From Fibrobacter sp. UBA4297 (GTDB lineage: Bacteria > Fibrobacterota > Fibrobacteria > Fibrobacterales > Fibrobacteraceae): a DNA stretch of 64,000 nt. The stretch covers positions 117,843 to 181,842 of the forward strand of contig NZ_DGUZ01000012.1 in assembly GCF_002394865.1 (NCBI RefSeq). The letters are read 5' to 3'. Shown here one piece after another: positions 16,801 to 24,227 of this stretch; positions within the stretch are counted from its first letter, which is position 1; each line of letters opens with the position of its first letter. The notes below the pieces were generated by a model that did not search any database, was not told the DNA's origin, and saw nothing but the letters and a program-made list of their open reading frames with translations. A program made the position numbers and the translations under genes.

Positions 16801-16945
16801 TGCCAAGCGTGTTAGCGCAAGCGACGAATTCACCGCAGTCCCAGAAAGAGACCGTCGGGGCCATCGTCATCATGTAAACGATCAAAGCAATAAAGCCAGC
16901 GATACCGGCAAAGATGTGCTTATGCCACTTCTCGTTAATCTTCAT
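13877..16945 (-). CDS. DUF2723 (GT117) membrane protein O-glycosyltransferase-like
   Basis: A 1022-aa protein. The N-terminus has the family hallmark TVSFWDCGEFVACANTLGIPHPPGTP, with acidic residues in WDCGE as in GT-C enzymes. About a dozen membrane helices fill residues ~10-620, broken by periplasmic segments. The C-terminal ~350 residues are soluble with helical repeats (KYLELGIYQFPREWRNYWAASYVYASAGMKEKAI resembles TPR). Members are found in Bacteroidota, Fibrobacterota and eukaryotes (TMEM260, a protein O-mannosyltransferase). A role in protein O-glycosylation fits the two neighbouring polyprenol-phosphate GT2 genes. It starts 5 bp below the nusB stop. Confidence 0.9.
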   Translation of the reverse strand: MKINEKWHKHIFAGIAGFIALIVYMMTMAPTVSFWDCGEFVACANTLGIPHPPGTPFFVFLARAVILLLPFVGEIAKRVNYISVVSSAATVYVTALFAWELLATVLKTDSLAEKISEKMRTFVLGTAALVAGFLLTFSDTFWFNAVEAEVYGVAMFILMLVSYLGLVWYNKRDEAGSDRILIFICYIAFLGVGAHLYTMLTVPAVFALLLVAQPKKIVERIPIWITGTLLCSVIYMVSAFIEISLFCLVVLSLVVFVPAIRSVFPARVNHAFKLSLAFAFFALVGYSTHLYIPIRSELNPTIDENDPELNIRDEQGNLQLGNLFDGKNWNAFNAFIERKQYGSESMITRAFYRRSQIAHQVLSFPSMSYGGYQMAQYLPTKVGGVNYANGVYSFDASENEPIERLGIKFPTQMSFMGDNTFMQLFFFLLFNGLLVATCVYVYKRNKHVGIFISALYALCSFGLLFYINFADGTRMEQRDRDYWVSAMTRNVADLNNAGAGITSLPDPNELIDLRQEIETAKYRIERLRMRNAPASQIVEFERKISAAENTAAWRNWQKIEESFARFGQRAPFPEAVHMEVRERDYFYTPAFIFMSMIYGIGAGILVLLAATSASTMAFASPIAAALVLVSFLVPCISNYKEHDRSGLWVPWDYAYNLLNSCRPNAILFTNGDNDTFPLWFAQEVAGIRKDVRVVNLSLGNTDWYIKQMLTNEPILKLSYNKETIDNDMVLDNSSANNPNHQVSTWVRRAENLKPKLKERIDQLEAKGYLSEADSAKLLQFKVNYQVWDAFLDWAKRTRAGMMLTQYKLVIDLALQNMDRPIEISTTVGTSNFMGLEKYMVQEGMVYNFVKGDLTPKQNAFDAKVTAAMIDTVYKFRGLGDGSAYINSETERLLSSYVSLYLQISFDAREKIAALISKKPFTSADKAEVERIATDAAKYLELGIYQFPREWRNYWAASYVYASAGMKEKAIDVVKRGLNSIPAYDAPGQSRLAMSLQQIEAITDESLKVDEETAVAPAADSAK

Positions 16946-16950
16946 AAAAA

Positions 16951-17391
16951 TTAAGCATCCTTCTTAGTATTGTTTGCAACCATGCCACGCTTCTGCAAGA
17001 ATCCGGCGAGGAGTCCGTTCACGAACGTGCCCGAAGAATCCGTACTGAACTTGGCGGCAATCTGAACGGCTTCAGAGATGACCACCTTCATCGGGATTTC
17101 AGGAACATACAAAAGTTCAACCATCGCGATGCGCAGCACAATCCTGTCGAGAGTCGCCATGCGCTCAATTCCCCAATGAGCGGAGCAGGCTTCGATTTCG
17201 GAATCGAGTTCGGCCTTGTGAGCAAGGACCAAGTCGACAAGCTTCATGCCGTACTTTTTCATGTTGTCCTGAAGCGGCTGTGCTTCCAGAACGCCCGGGA
17301 GCGCATCGGCAACCGTACCGCCAGAAATTTCCATTGCATAAAGGAGCTGCATCGCAAAAACGCGAGCAGGTCTAAAACTAATCTGAGCCAT
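16951..17391 (-). CDS. nusB: Transcription antitermination factor NusB
   Basis: A 146-aa all-helical protein with the family opening ARVFAMQLLYAMEISGG and the closing segment VVISEAVQIAAKFSTDSSGTFVNGLL. NusB binds boxA RNA with NusE (S10) in rRNA antitermination. It lies 2 bp after the ribH stop; the ribH-nusB pairing is common in bacteria. Confidence 0.95.
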   Translation of the reverse strand: MAQISFRPARVFAMQLLYAMEISGGTVADALPGVLEAQPLQDNMKKYGMKLVDLVLAHKAELDSEIEACSAHWGIERMATLDRIVLRIAMVELLYVPEIPMKVVISEAVQIAAKFSTDSSGTFVNGLLAGFLQKRGMVANNTKKDA

Positions 17392-17393
17392 AA

Positions 17394-17861
17394 TTACTTT
17401 CCAACCTGTTTGTAAAGATTTACCATTTCGACGGCAGTTCTTGCCCAGTTGCAGCCGAGGTTTCCAGCCTTGAGGCCAGCGCGGTTCATCGCCTGGTCGA
17501 CCGTGTCGGTCGTTAAGATTCCGAGAATCACCGGGACCTTGCCTTCGGCAGCGAGCGATGCGATTCCGCCCGTAGAATTGTTCACGACAACGTCATAGTG
17601 TCCCGTTTCGCCACGGATAACGGCACCGAGAGCAATCACGGCATCGTACTTGCCAGAATCCACAAACCTGCGGCAGAGGCCCGGCAGTTCAAAAGCACCC
17701 GGCACATGAGCCACAGCGATATCGTCGCTATCGATGCCGAGCGTTTCTAGTTCACGGACTGCGCCTTCGAGGAGGCGGTCGGTTACCACTTCGTTAAAAC
17801 GGGCAACGGCAATCGCGACCTTCAAACCAGAACCATTGAGGGAATTTTTGAATTCTTTCAT
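17394..17861 (-). CDS. ribH: 6,7-dimethyl-8-ribityllumazine synthase
   Basis: A 155-aa protein with VARFNEVVTDRLLEGA, VPGAFELP, GAVIRGETGHYDVV and PVILGILTTDTVDQAMNRAG, the substrate-binding and catalytic segments of lumazine synthase (penultimate step of riboflavin synthesis). The ATG at 17861 has AAGGA 7 nt upstream, inside the end of ribBA, and is preferred to 17876. The ribBA stop lies 1 nt before this start. Confidence 0.95.
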   Translation of the reverse strand: MKEFKNSLNGSGLKVAIAVARFNEVVTDRLLEGAVRELETLGIDSDDIAVAHVPGAFELPGLCRRFVDSGKYDAVIALGAVIRGETGHYDVVVNNSTGGIASLAAEGKVPVILGILTTDTVDQAMNRAGLKAGNLGCNWARTAVEMVNLYKQVGK

Positions 17862-17862
17862 C

Positions 17863-19104
17863 TTATTTTCCTTCATCTAAAACTTCGGCTGCGCCATGAT
17901 CGGCATTGTCGAGATGGAGCTCGTGGCCCATCTTTTCTTTCTTGGTGCGCAGGTAAAAACGGTTGATGTTGTTGGGCTTGACTTCGATAGGCACGCGTTC
18001 CACGATCTTGAGACCGTAGGCGGAAATACCAGAAATCTTGCTCGGATTGTTCGTGAGGAGTCGCATTTCCTTCACGCCGAGGTCTGCCAAAATTTGGGCA
18101 CCCGTACCATACTGGCGCAAATCGGACTTGAACCCAAGGTGGAGGTTCGCCTCGACCGTATCCAAGCCCTTTTCTTGCAATTCGTACGCGCGGAGCTTGT
18201 TGCAAAGACCAATGCCACGGCCTTCCTGACCGCGCATGTAGAGGAACACGCCACCATGTTCGCCAATGAACTTCATGGCTGCGGCAAGCTGGTCACCGCA
18301 ATCGCAACGGAGGCTACCGAAAATATCGCCCGTGAGGCATTCGCTGTGGACGCGCACATAAACCGGCTTACTGAAGTCCGGATTACCGGCAACCCAGGCC
18401 ACATGTTCAACGCCATCAGTCTTGCTGCGGTAGGCATAAGCCGTGAAATCGCCGTACTTGGTCGAAACGTGCGGAGCGGCTACGCGCTGCACCAGCTTTT
18501 CCGTTTTCAGGCGGTAGTCAATCAAGTCGCGGATGGAGATAATCTTGAGGTCGAACTTCTTGGCGACTTCCTGGAGCTGCGGCATACGGGCCATCGTGCC
18601 GTCTTCGTTCATGATTTCGATGAGGGCGGCAGCCGGGCGGAGACCGGCGAGCTTTGTAAGGTCCACTGCAGCTTCGGTGTGGCCTGCACGGCGCAAAACG
18701 CCTTCTTCCTGGGCGTAAAGCGGAGAAATGTGCCCCGGGCGGCCAAAGTCGCTAGGCTTGGAATTCGGGTCGGCGAGAGCCTGGATCGTTGCGGCACGGT
18801 CATGGGCAGAAACGCCTGTAGTGCATCCTTCGAGTTTATCGACCATGACGGTGAACGGAGTGCCGAGCATGGAAGTGTTTTCGGCAGTCTGACGCGTGAG
18901 ATTCAATTCACGGCAACGAGAAATAGGAAGCGGGCAGCAAAGCACGCCACGCCCCTCGTGGAGCATAAAGTTCACCTTTTCGGGAGTGATTTTTTCGGCG
19001 GCGATAATGAAATCGCCCTCATTTTCACGGTCTTCGTCATCAACCACGACCAAGAACTTACCGTTCTTGAAATCTTCAATGGCCTCTTCAATCGTATTAA
19101 GCAA
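17863..19104 (-). CDS. ribBA: Bifunctional RibBA (DHBP synthase / GTP cyclohydrolase II)
   Basis: The N-terminal half is 3,4-dihydroxy-2-butanone-4-phosphate synthase (VVVDDEDRENEGDFI, GRGVLCCPL, RAGHTEAAVDL). The C-terminal half is GTP cyclohydrolase II (VRVHSECLTGDIFGSLRCDCG with three zinc Cys, then GQEGRGIGL). Together they supply both riboflavin precursors. Two starts compete: GTG at 19110, only 2 nt from AGGA, and TTG at 19104 at the usual spacing, giving (M)LNTIEEAIEDF like homologues. I prefer TTG. It overlaps the end of ribE by a few bases. Confidence 0.93.
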   Translation of the reverse strand: MLNTIEEAIEDFKNGKFLVVVDDEDRENEGDFIIAAEKITPEKVNFMLHEGRGVLCCPLPISRCRELNLTRQTAENTSMLGTPFTVMVDKLEGCTTGVSAHDRAATIQALADPNSKPSDFGRPGHISPLYAQEEGVLRRAGHTEAAVDLTKLAGLRPAAALIEIMNEDGTMARMPQLQEVAKKFDLKIISIRDLIDYRLKTEKLVQRVAAPHVSTKYGDFTAYAYRSKTDGVEHVAWVAGNPDFSKPVYVRVHSECLTGDIFGSLRCDCGDQLAAAMKFIGEHGGVFLYMRGQEGRGIGLCNKLRAYELQEKGLDTVEANLHLGFKSDLRQYGTGAQILADLGVKEMRLLTNNPSKISGISAYGLKIVERVPIEVKPNNINRFYLRTKKEKMGHELHLDNADHGAAEVLDEGK

Positions 19105-19696
19105 GGTCACGTTCCTTTAGATAGTTTTCAATATATTTGCCGAGCATATCGACTTCCACATTCACTATGGTGCCAGGCACCCAGTTCCTGAGATTCGTGC
19201 GGGCTAAAGTATCGGGAATAATGCAAACGCGGATGAAATCCTCCCCCTTTTCGGCCACCGTAAGGCTAATGCCGTTCAAGGAGATGGAACCGCGACGGAT
19301 GACATAGCGGCGCAGGTCTTTTGGCAGAGCCAAGTCGACCTCCACACCCGTTTCGCGCGGAGTGACGCGCAAGACTTCCGTAGTCGAGTCCACATGCCCC
19401 ATTACAAAGTGACCGCCCATAAAGCTATCGGCACGGCAAGGATACTCGAGATTCACGAGATCCCCGACTTTCGCCTGCTTAAAGGACGTATTCACGACAG
19501 TCTGGTGCATGAGACAGAACGTAGCCTCGTCTGCGCTGCAACTTTCAATAGATAGACAGACACCGTTATTCGCGATGCTGTCGCCCAGTTTGCTGTTTTT
19601 GAAGAATCCAGGCGATTTCATGCGCATGGTAAGCGCATCACCCCTGTTTTCAAGGGAAACGATTTCGCCGGTTGCTTGAATTATACCCGTAAACAT
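19097..19696 (-). CDS. ribE: Riboflavin synthase alpha chain
   Basis: A 199-aa protein starting MFTGIIQATGEIVSLE, with two lumazine-binding halves (first ~1-95; second from GHVDSTTEVLRV). It converts two lumazines into riboflavin. The start at 19696 matches the invariant MFTGI; the 15 extra codons to 19741 are rejected. No FMN riboswitch is recognisable in the gap above it (to 19767), so the operon may be constitutive or share the transcript from the cap genes. Confidence 0.95.
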   Translation of the reverse strand: MFTGIIQATGEIVSLENRGDALTMRMKSPGFFKNSKLGDSIANNGVCLSIESCSADEATFCLMHQTVVNTSFKQAKVGDLVNLEYPCRADSFMGGHFVMGHVDSTTEVLRVTPRETGVEVDLALPKDLRRYVIRRGSISLNGISLTVAEKGEDFIRVCIIPDTLARTNLRNWVPGTIVNVEVDMLGKYIENYLKERDLA

Positions 19697-19766
19697 ACGC
19701 GACAAATGTAGAAAAAAACTTACCCGTCCATTTTTTCCCATTCGCCGACAAAGCGCTTTTAGGAAT

Positions 19767-20951
19767 CTAGAACTTTCGCCACACCATCTTGTTGACGATG
19801 CCAGTGTAGCTCTGGATGATCTTTACGACCTTGGTCGAGACGTTTTCTTCGATGTAGTCGGGCACGGGGATGCCGTAGTCGCCGTTGGCATTCATCGTGA
19901 CGGCGGTATCGACGGCCTGGAGCAAAGACTTTTCGTCAATTCCCGCGATAAAGAAGCAGGCCTTGTCAAGCGCTTCGGGACGTTCCGTGCTGGTGCGAAT
20001 GCAGATTGCCGGGAACGGGTGACCGACGCTTGTGAAGAAGGAGCTTTCTTCAGGGAGTGTGCCACTGTCACTCACGACGGCGAAAGCGTTCATCTGCAAG
20101 CAGTTGTAATCGTGGAATCCGAGCGGTTCGTGCTGAATCACGCGTTTGTCAAGCTTGAAGCCCGAGGCGGCGAGGCGGTTACGGCTGCGCGGGTGGCAGC
20201 TGTAAAGAATCGGCATGTCGTACTTTTCGGCCATTTTGTTGATGGCGGTAAAGAGGCTCGTGAAGTTCTTTTCGGTGTCGATGTTTTCTTCGCGGTGGGC
20301 GCTGAGCAGAATGTACTTACCTTTTTCGAGGCCAAGACGTTTGTGAATGTCACTAGCCTCGATTGCAGACAAGTTCTTGTGCAAGACTTCGGCCATGGGG
20401 CTGCCGGTTACGTATGTGCGTTCCTTGGGCAGGCCGCAGTCGGCCAGGTAGCGGCGAGCATGTTCGGAATAGGCCATGTTCACGTCGCTGATGATGTCCA
20501 CGATGCGGCGGTTGGTCTCTTCGGGCAGGCACTCGTCCTTGCAGCGGTTGCCAGCTTCCATGTGGAAAATTGGGATGTGCAGGCGTTTAGCGGCAATCGC
20601 CGAAAGGCAACTGTTGGTGTCGCCGAGAATCAGCAATGCGTCCGGCTTGCAAGCGACCATGAGCTTGTAGCTGCAATTGATGATGTTACCCACGGTTGCA
20701 CCGAGATCGTCACCGACGGCATCCATGTAGACTTCGGGATCCTTGAGGCTCAAGTCCTTGAAGAAAACGCCGTTCAGGTTGTAATCGTAGTTTTGACCGG
20801 TATGTGCCAAAACGCAGTCAAAGTACTTGCGGCACTTGTCAATAACTGCTGCGAGGCGGATGATTTCCGGGCGCGTACCCACGATAATCAAAAGTTTCAG
20901 CTTGCCGTTGTCGGCAAATTTCACGTCGGTGTAGTCTGTTTTTATCTGCAT
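19767..20951 (-). CDS. capG: CapG-like UDP-sugar 2-epimerase (WecB family)
   Basis: A 394-aa non-hydrolysing UDP-GlcNAc 2-epimerase family enzyme: LLIIVGTRPEIIRLA, HTGQNYDYNLN, LILGDTNSCLSAIAAKR, FHMEAGNRC, SAHREENID and VSDSGTLPEESSFF. Beside capE and capF it most likely performs the last step to UDP-N-acetyl-L-fucosamine (2-epimerisation of UDP-N-acetyl-L-pneumosamine), rather than making UDP-ManNAc. The ATG at 20951 has AGGA 9 nt upstream. Confidence 0.88.
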   Translation of the reverse strand: MQIKTDYTDVKFADNGKLKLLIIVGTRPEIIRLAAVIDKCRKYFDCVLAHTGQNYDYNLNGVFFKDLSLKDPEVYMDAVGDDLGATVGNIINCSYKLMVACKPDALLILGDTNSCLSAIAAKRLHIPIFHMEAGNRCKDECLPEETNRRIVDIISDVNMAYSEHARRYLADCGLPKERTYVTGSPMAEVLHKNLSAIEASDIHKRLGLEKGKYILLSAHREENIDTEKNFTSLFTAINKMAEKYDMPILYSCHPRSRNRLAASGFKLDKRVIQHEPLGFHDYNCLQMNAFAVVSDSGTLPEESSFFTSVGHPFPAICIRTSTERPEALDKACFFIAGIDEKSLLQAVDTAVTMNANGDYGIPVPDYIEENVSTKVVKIIQSYTGIVNKMVWRKF

Positions 20952-21021
20952 AATATTTTTCCTAGATCCTGCTCCTTCGAACCTAATTCAACTAAGGCAA
21001 CAAGTTGCCAAGTTTCATATA

Positions 21022-21070
21022 TCGACTCCGGCCCTTCGACAAGCTCAGGGACCTTCGCTCAGGATGACAC
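21022..21070. repeat. Interspersed palindromic repeat (CTTCGACAAGCTCAGG type)
   Basis: In the capF-capG gap: GGCCCTTCGACAAGCTCAGG followed by GACCTTCGCTCAGGATGAC. The second half is an inverted relative of the GTCATCCTGAGCGAAG unit at 28022 and at 59151. It is intergenic here. Confidence 0.7.
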
Positions 21071-21073
21071 GCG

Positions 21074-22303
21074 CTATTTTACCACTTTCTCCCCGAAGGT
21101 ATCCGGGTGGTTCGGGTCAAACTGCTCGTTAGCCCACATGACGGTCACCAGATTTTCGGTATCAGACAAATTAATAATATTGTGGGTGTAGCCGGGCAAC
21201 ATGTGCACAGCTTCGATCTTGTCGCCGCTCACTTCGAATTCCATAATTTCATCCGTGCCGATCTTGCGTTCCTGAATCAAGGCGCGACCGCTCACGACAA
21301 TGAAGAATTCCCACTTGCTGTGGTGCCAATGTTCACCCTTGGTGATTCCCGGCTTGGACACGTTCACGCTGAACTGGCCACAATTCACAGTCTTCAAAAG
21401 TTCGGTAAAACTACCGCGAGCATCCACGTTCATCTTGAGCGGGAACGAGACCTTTTCCTTGGGCAAGTAGCTCAAGTAGGTGGAGTAAAGCTTTTTTTCG
21501 AAACTGTTGTTCGGGATTTCCGGCATTACAAGCGTATTCGGCTGGTCGTGGAACTTGTTCAGCAAATCCACGATGGCTCCGAGCTTAATCTTGTGAACCG
21601 TCGGGACATGGCAATAGATTGCTTCGTCGCTACGCTCCCCGCAATGACGAGAGCAAGGCACTACATTGATTCCGTCAAAGGTACAGTAATGTTCCCCGCC
21701 CTTCAAGGCGGCAATCATTTCTTCGACGAGGTCGTCAATGTAGAGGAGTTCCATATCCACGTTCGGGTCGTTCACCTGAATCGGCAAGTCATTTGCGATG
21801 TTGTTGCAGAACGTCGCCACGGCGCTGTTGTAGTTCGGGCGGCACCACTTTCCGAATAAGTTCGGGAAACGATACACCAAAACCTTCGCGCCAGTTTCAC
21901 GGCTGTATTCAAAGAACAGCTCCTCGCCCGCTTTTTTGCTACGGCCATATTCGCTGTTGCCAAAGCGGCCCGCAAGCGTCGCCTGAATGCTACTGCTGAG
22001 CATCACCGGACACAAATTCTTGTGGCGCTTGAGCGTTTCCAGAAGGTCGCTTGCAAAGCCGAAGTTGCCCGCCATGAATTCGCTGTTGTCCTTCGGGCGG
22101 TTCACGCCAGCAAGGTTGAACACGAAGTCAGCATGCAGGCAGGCATCATCAAGTTCTGCCAAAGTCGAATCGATATCGTATTCGTAGATATCGCCAATGA
22201 CCAAATCACCACGAGTGCGGTCCTTGCCATCGCGAATGTTCTTGAGCGCCGCAACCAAGTTGCGGCCTACAAACCCCTTTGCGCCAGTCACCAATATATT
22301 CAT
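21074..22303 (-). CDS. capF: CapF-like bifunctional epimerase/reductase with in-frame repeat insert
   Basis: A 409-aa protein with an NAD(P)-binding SDR domain (MNILVTGAKGFVGRNL; catalytic YGRSK in SEYGRSKKAGE) and a C-terminal cupin domain (GITKGEHWHHSKWEFFIVVSG). In S. aureus CapF does 3-epimerisation and 4-reduction on the way to UDP-L-FucNAc. Near residue 225 an 18-residue stretch (CSRHCGERSDEAIYCH and flank) is encoded by an interspersed palindromic repeat; the flanking VVP...VPTVHK suggests the original sequence was VVPTVHK. The ATG at 22303 is preferred over the GTG at 22309. It begins 2 nt after the PIN gene stop. Confidence 0.9.
   Translation of the reverse strand: MNILVTGAKGFVGRNLVAALKNIRDGKDRTRGDLVIGDIYEYDIDSTLAELDDACLHADFVFNLAGVNRPKDNSEFMAGNFGFASDLLETLKRHKNLCPVMLSSSIQATLAGRFGNSEYGRSKKAGEELFFEYSRETGAKVLVYRFPNLFGKWCRPNYNSAVATFCNNIANDLPIQVNDPNVDMELLYIDDLVEEMIAALKGGEHYCTFDGINVVPCSRHCGERSDEAIYCHVPTVHKIKLGAIVDLLNKFHDQPNTLVMPEIPNNSFEKKLYSTYLSYLPKEKVSFPLKMNVDARGSFTELLKTVNCGQFSVNVSKPGITKGEHWHHSKWEFFIVVSGRALIQERKIGTDEIMEFEVSGDKIEAVHMLPGYTHNIINLSDTENLVTVMWANEQFDPNHPDTFGEKVVK
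21602..21655. repeat. In-frame palindromic repeat inside capF
   Basis: The minus strand reads GTCATTGCGGGGAGCGTAGC followed by GACGAAGCAATC, a close relative of GTCATTGCGAGCGATGCGAA-GCAATCC at 27983. About 54 nt, a multiple of three, so the reading frame is kept. Confidence 0.8.
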
Positions 22304-22305
22304 AT

Positions 22306-22728
22306 TCACGAAACCATAGACAAGGCATCCTTCGCAGAAAGCGCCTTGACCCTAGAAAACTTAAAATCCTTTATATTTTCTGTTACTATAAAGTCAACAC
22401 GTTCCCGTGCGGCGCACTCCATCTGCAAGCCATCTTCAAGGTCCTTGCAATTTGGATCTGCTAATACAGCAGAGAACATATCAGAACTTTCTTCAACAAC
22501 ATTAAAACGCGACAAAATCAGCTGAAGGAACAGCCGACGTTCCTCCACGGAAAAATGCTTGCGCGTGATATAAAACAAATCCGTCAGAGAATGCGAACTG
22601 ACAAAACCCGCAACATAGCCCATCAGACAACTCTTTATCAGCAGTGAAGATTCGTAGTGGCCGGTATTATCGGCAATAAGCCAGTTGGCAAAAATATTCG
22701 TGTCAACAAAAAGCTTAGTCAAGACCAT
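22306..22728 (-). CDS. PIN-domain toxin (VapC-like)
   Basis: About 140 aa. PIN nuclease features: LFVDTNIFANWL with the first Asp, TDLFYI, DLEDGLQMECA and IVTENIKDF with later acidic residues. Such proteins cleave RNA and are held inactive by the cognate antitoxin. It overlaps the antitoxin gene by 14 bp. Starts are ambiguous: ATG 22728 (AGAGG unusually close) or ATG 22737. The stop overlaps the capF leader, so translation of capF may be coupled to this gene. Confidence 0.88.
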   Translation of the reverse strand: MVLTKLFVDTNIFANWLIADNTGHYESSLLIKSCLMGYVAGFVSSHSLTDLFYITRKHFSVEERRLFLQLILSRFNVVEESSDMFSAVLADPNCKDLEDGLQMECAARERVDFIVTENIKDFKFSRVKALSAKDALSMVS

Positions 22729-22954
22729 ACCTCTCATCAAGGTAATCCAATTTTTCCTTGCGACAATCCATCACCGCGGCAGATTTGATACAGCCAGTGA
22801 ACCTGCCGTACAGTTCATTCACCCTAGCATCGCTCATTTCGGGCTTGCGGAAACTGCGGATAGAATCAAGAACTGCAGCAAGAACACGGAGCTTTTCATC
22901 AAAGGAAAGCTCCCCCACTTCGTCTATGAATGTCTGCAGTTCTGTATTTGACAT
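22715..22954 (-). CDS. Antitoxin of the PIN module
   Basis: A 79-aa protein: an N-terminal helical part (ELQTFIDEVGELSFDEKLRVLAAVLDSIRS) and a C-terminal segment GCIKSAAVMDCRKEKLDYLDERYG, which resembles the toxin-binding tail of small VapB-like antitoxins. The ATG at 22954 has GGAG about 10 nt upstream; the longer frame to 23053 crosses the promoter and is rejected. Position and overlap with the PIN gene are the main evidence. Confidence 0.8.
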   Translation of the reverse strand: MSNTELQTFIDEVGELSFDEKLRVLAAVLDSIRSFRKPEMSDARVNELYGRFTGCIKSAAVMDCRKEKLDYLDERYGLD

Positions 22955-23005
22955 GACACTATTACTCCGACTATAATCCAATATACATTCATTTTGTTGG
23001 TGTAG

Positions 23006-23073
23006 CACTTGACAAGCCTCCATTTTACACTTCACTACACAAATGTATACCATTTTATTTCGTTTGTCAAGTG
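23006..23073. promoter_or_regulatory. Inverted-repeat operator candidate for the toxin-antitoxin pair
   Basis: CACTTGACAA (23006-23015) and TTGTCAAGTG (23064-23073) are perfect 10-bp arms. The right arm overlaps the -35 box of the module's promoter. Autorepression through such arms is typical of toxin-antitoxin complexes; here it is inferred. Confidence 0.5.
23042..23070 (-). promoter_or_regulatory. Sigma70-type promoter for antitoxin/toxin (and possibly capF-capG)
   Basis: Minus strand: TTGACA (23065-23070), then TACATT at 17-bp spacing (23042-23047), or TATACA at 15 bp. It would start transcription about 80 nt above the antitoxin ATG. Confidence 0.55.
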
Positions 23074-23097
23074 GTCGGCGCGTCCCCCGCTTGCAGT

Positions 23098-24150
23098 CTA
23101 CTTCCCCGCCTTGGCGAGTTCTTCGCGAATGTACTGGAGCGTCAAAAGTTTCTGCTTCACCTGTTCGATATTCAAGAGCTTGGTATTGCTGGAGTTGAAT
23201 TCAGTGAGCGTGTTGCGTTCCGTATCGCCCTTGCTAAAATACTTGTCGTAGTTCAGGCCGCGCTTGTCGCAAGGCACACGATAGAAGTTACCCAGGTCGA
23301 TCGCATGGGCGCATTCTTCGTTTGTCAGGAGCGTTTCGTACATCTTTTCGCCGTGACGGATACCGATGACCTTAATGGCATTCTTGTCGCCACCGAAAAG
23401 TTCGCACACGGCTTCAGCCTGAGTCTGGATAGTGCAAGCCGGAGCCTTCTGCACCAGGATATCGCCCGAAACGCCGTTTTCGAACGCAAACAGCACCAAG
23501 TCCACAGCTTCGTCAAGGCTCATGATAAAGCGCGTCATGGAACCTTCGGTAATCGTAATCGGCTGGCCATTGCGAATCTGGTCAATCCACAGCGGAATCA
23601 CCGAACCGCGGCTGCACATCACGTTGCCGTAACGCGTGCAGCAAATCTTCGTCTTTTCCGGGCTCACCGTGCGGGACTTAGCCACGATGACCTTTTCCAT
23701 CATGGCCTTGCTCGTGCCCATCGCATTCACCGGATAAGCAGCCTTGTCCGTGCTCAAGCAAACCACATTCTTGACACCTTCTTCGATAGCGGCGGTCAAC
23801 ACGTTGTCCGTACCGAACACGTTGGTCTTGACGGCTTCGAGCGGGAAAAATTCGCAGCTCGGCACCTGCTTGAGGGCGGCCGCATGGAAAATGTAGTCCA
23901 CTCCGTGCATCGCATTCTTGACACTCTGGAGGTCGCGCACATCGCCGATGTAAAACTTGATCTTGTCGGCCGCTTCCGGCATCTTGGCCTGGAATTCGTG
24001 GCGCATGTCGTCTTGCTTCTTCTCGTCGCGGCTGAAAATGCGGATTTCACCAATATCGGTCTGGAGGAAGCGGTTGAGCACAGCATTGCCGAAACTACCC
24101 GTACCGCCGGTAATCAAGAGAGTCTTGTCACAGAAAATGGAGCTTGACAT
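23098..24150 (-). CDS. capE: CapE-like UDP-GlcNAc 4,6-dehydratase / 5-epimerase
   Basis: A 350-aa short-chain dehydrogenase with LLITGGTGSFGNAVL, FYIGDVRDL, HAAALKQVPSCEF and NAMGTSKAMMEK, where Met replaces the usual catalytic Tyr, as in the FlaA1/CapE/WbjB group. It makes the 4-keto-6-deoxy-L-sugar that starts UDP-L-FucNAc synthesis. AAGGAC lies 7 nt before the ATG. capF and capG follow leftward, but the toxin-antitoxin pair separates capE from capF. Confidence 0.92.
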   Translation of the reverse strand: MSSSIFCDKTLLITGGTGSFGNAVLNRFLQTDIGEIRIFSRDEKKQDDMRHEFQAKMPEAADKIKFYIGDVRDLQSVKNAMHGVDYIFHAAALKQVPSCEFFPLEAVKTNVFGTDNVLTAAIEEGVKNVVCLSTDKAAYPVNAMGTSKAMMEKVIVAKSRTVSPEKTKICCTRYGNVMCSRGSVIPLWIDQIRNGQPITITEGSMTRFIMSLDEAVDLVLFAFENGVSGDILVQKAPACTIQTQAEAVCELFGGDKNAIKVIGIRHGEKMYETLLTNEECAHAIDLGNFYRVPCDKRGLNYDKYFSKGDTERNTLTEFNSSNTKLLNIEQVKQKLLTLQYIREELAKAGK

Positions 24151-24227
24151 AAAAAGTCCTTCTTATAATTTTTGCAAGCAAAATGTAGTAAAAATAAGAG
24201 GACTTTTGGGATATTCAAGCAACGGAT

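Noticed and set aside
14726..16954. 742-codon open frame on the + strand
   Set aside because: It is the antisense shadow of the DUF2723 gene, has no recognisable domain, and is His/Arg/Glu-rich as expected from antisense of this codon usage.
17896..19191. 431-codon open frame on the + strand
   Set aside because: Antisense of ribBA, which has all catalytic motifs of both domains.
23008..23040. + strand TTGACA as a promoter
   Set aside because: No -10 box at a suitable distance and no + strand gene follows. It is better explained as the left arm of the inverted repeat.
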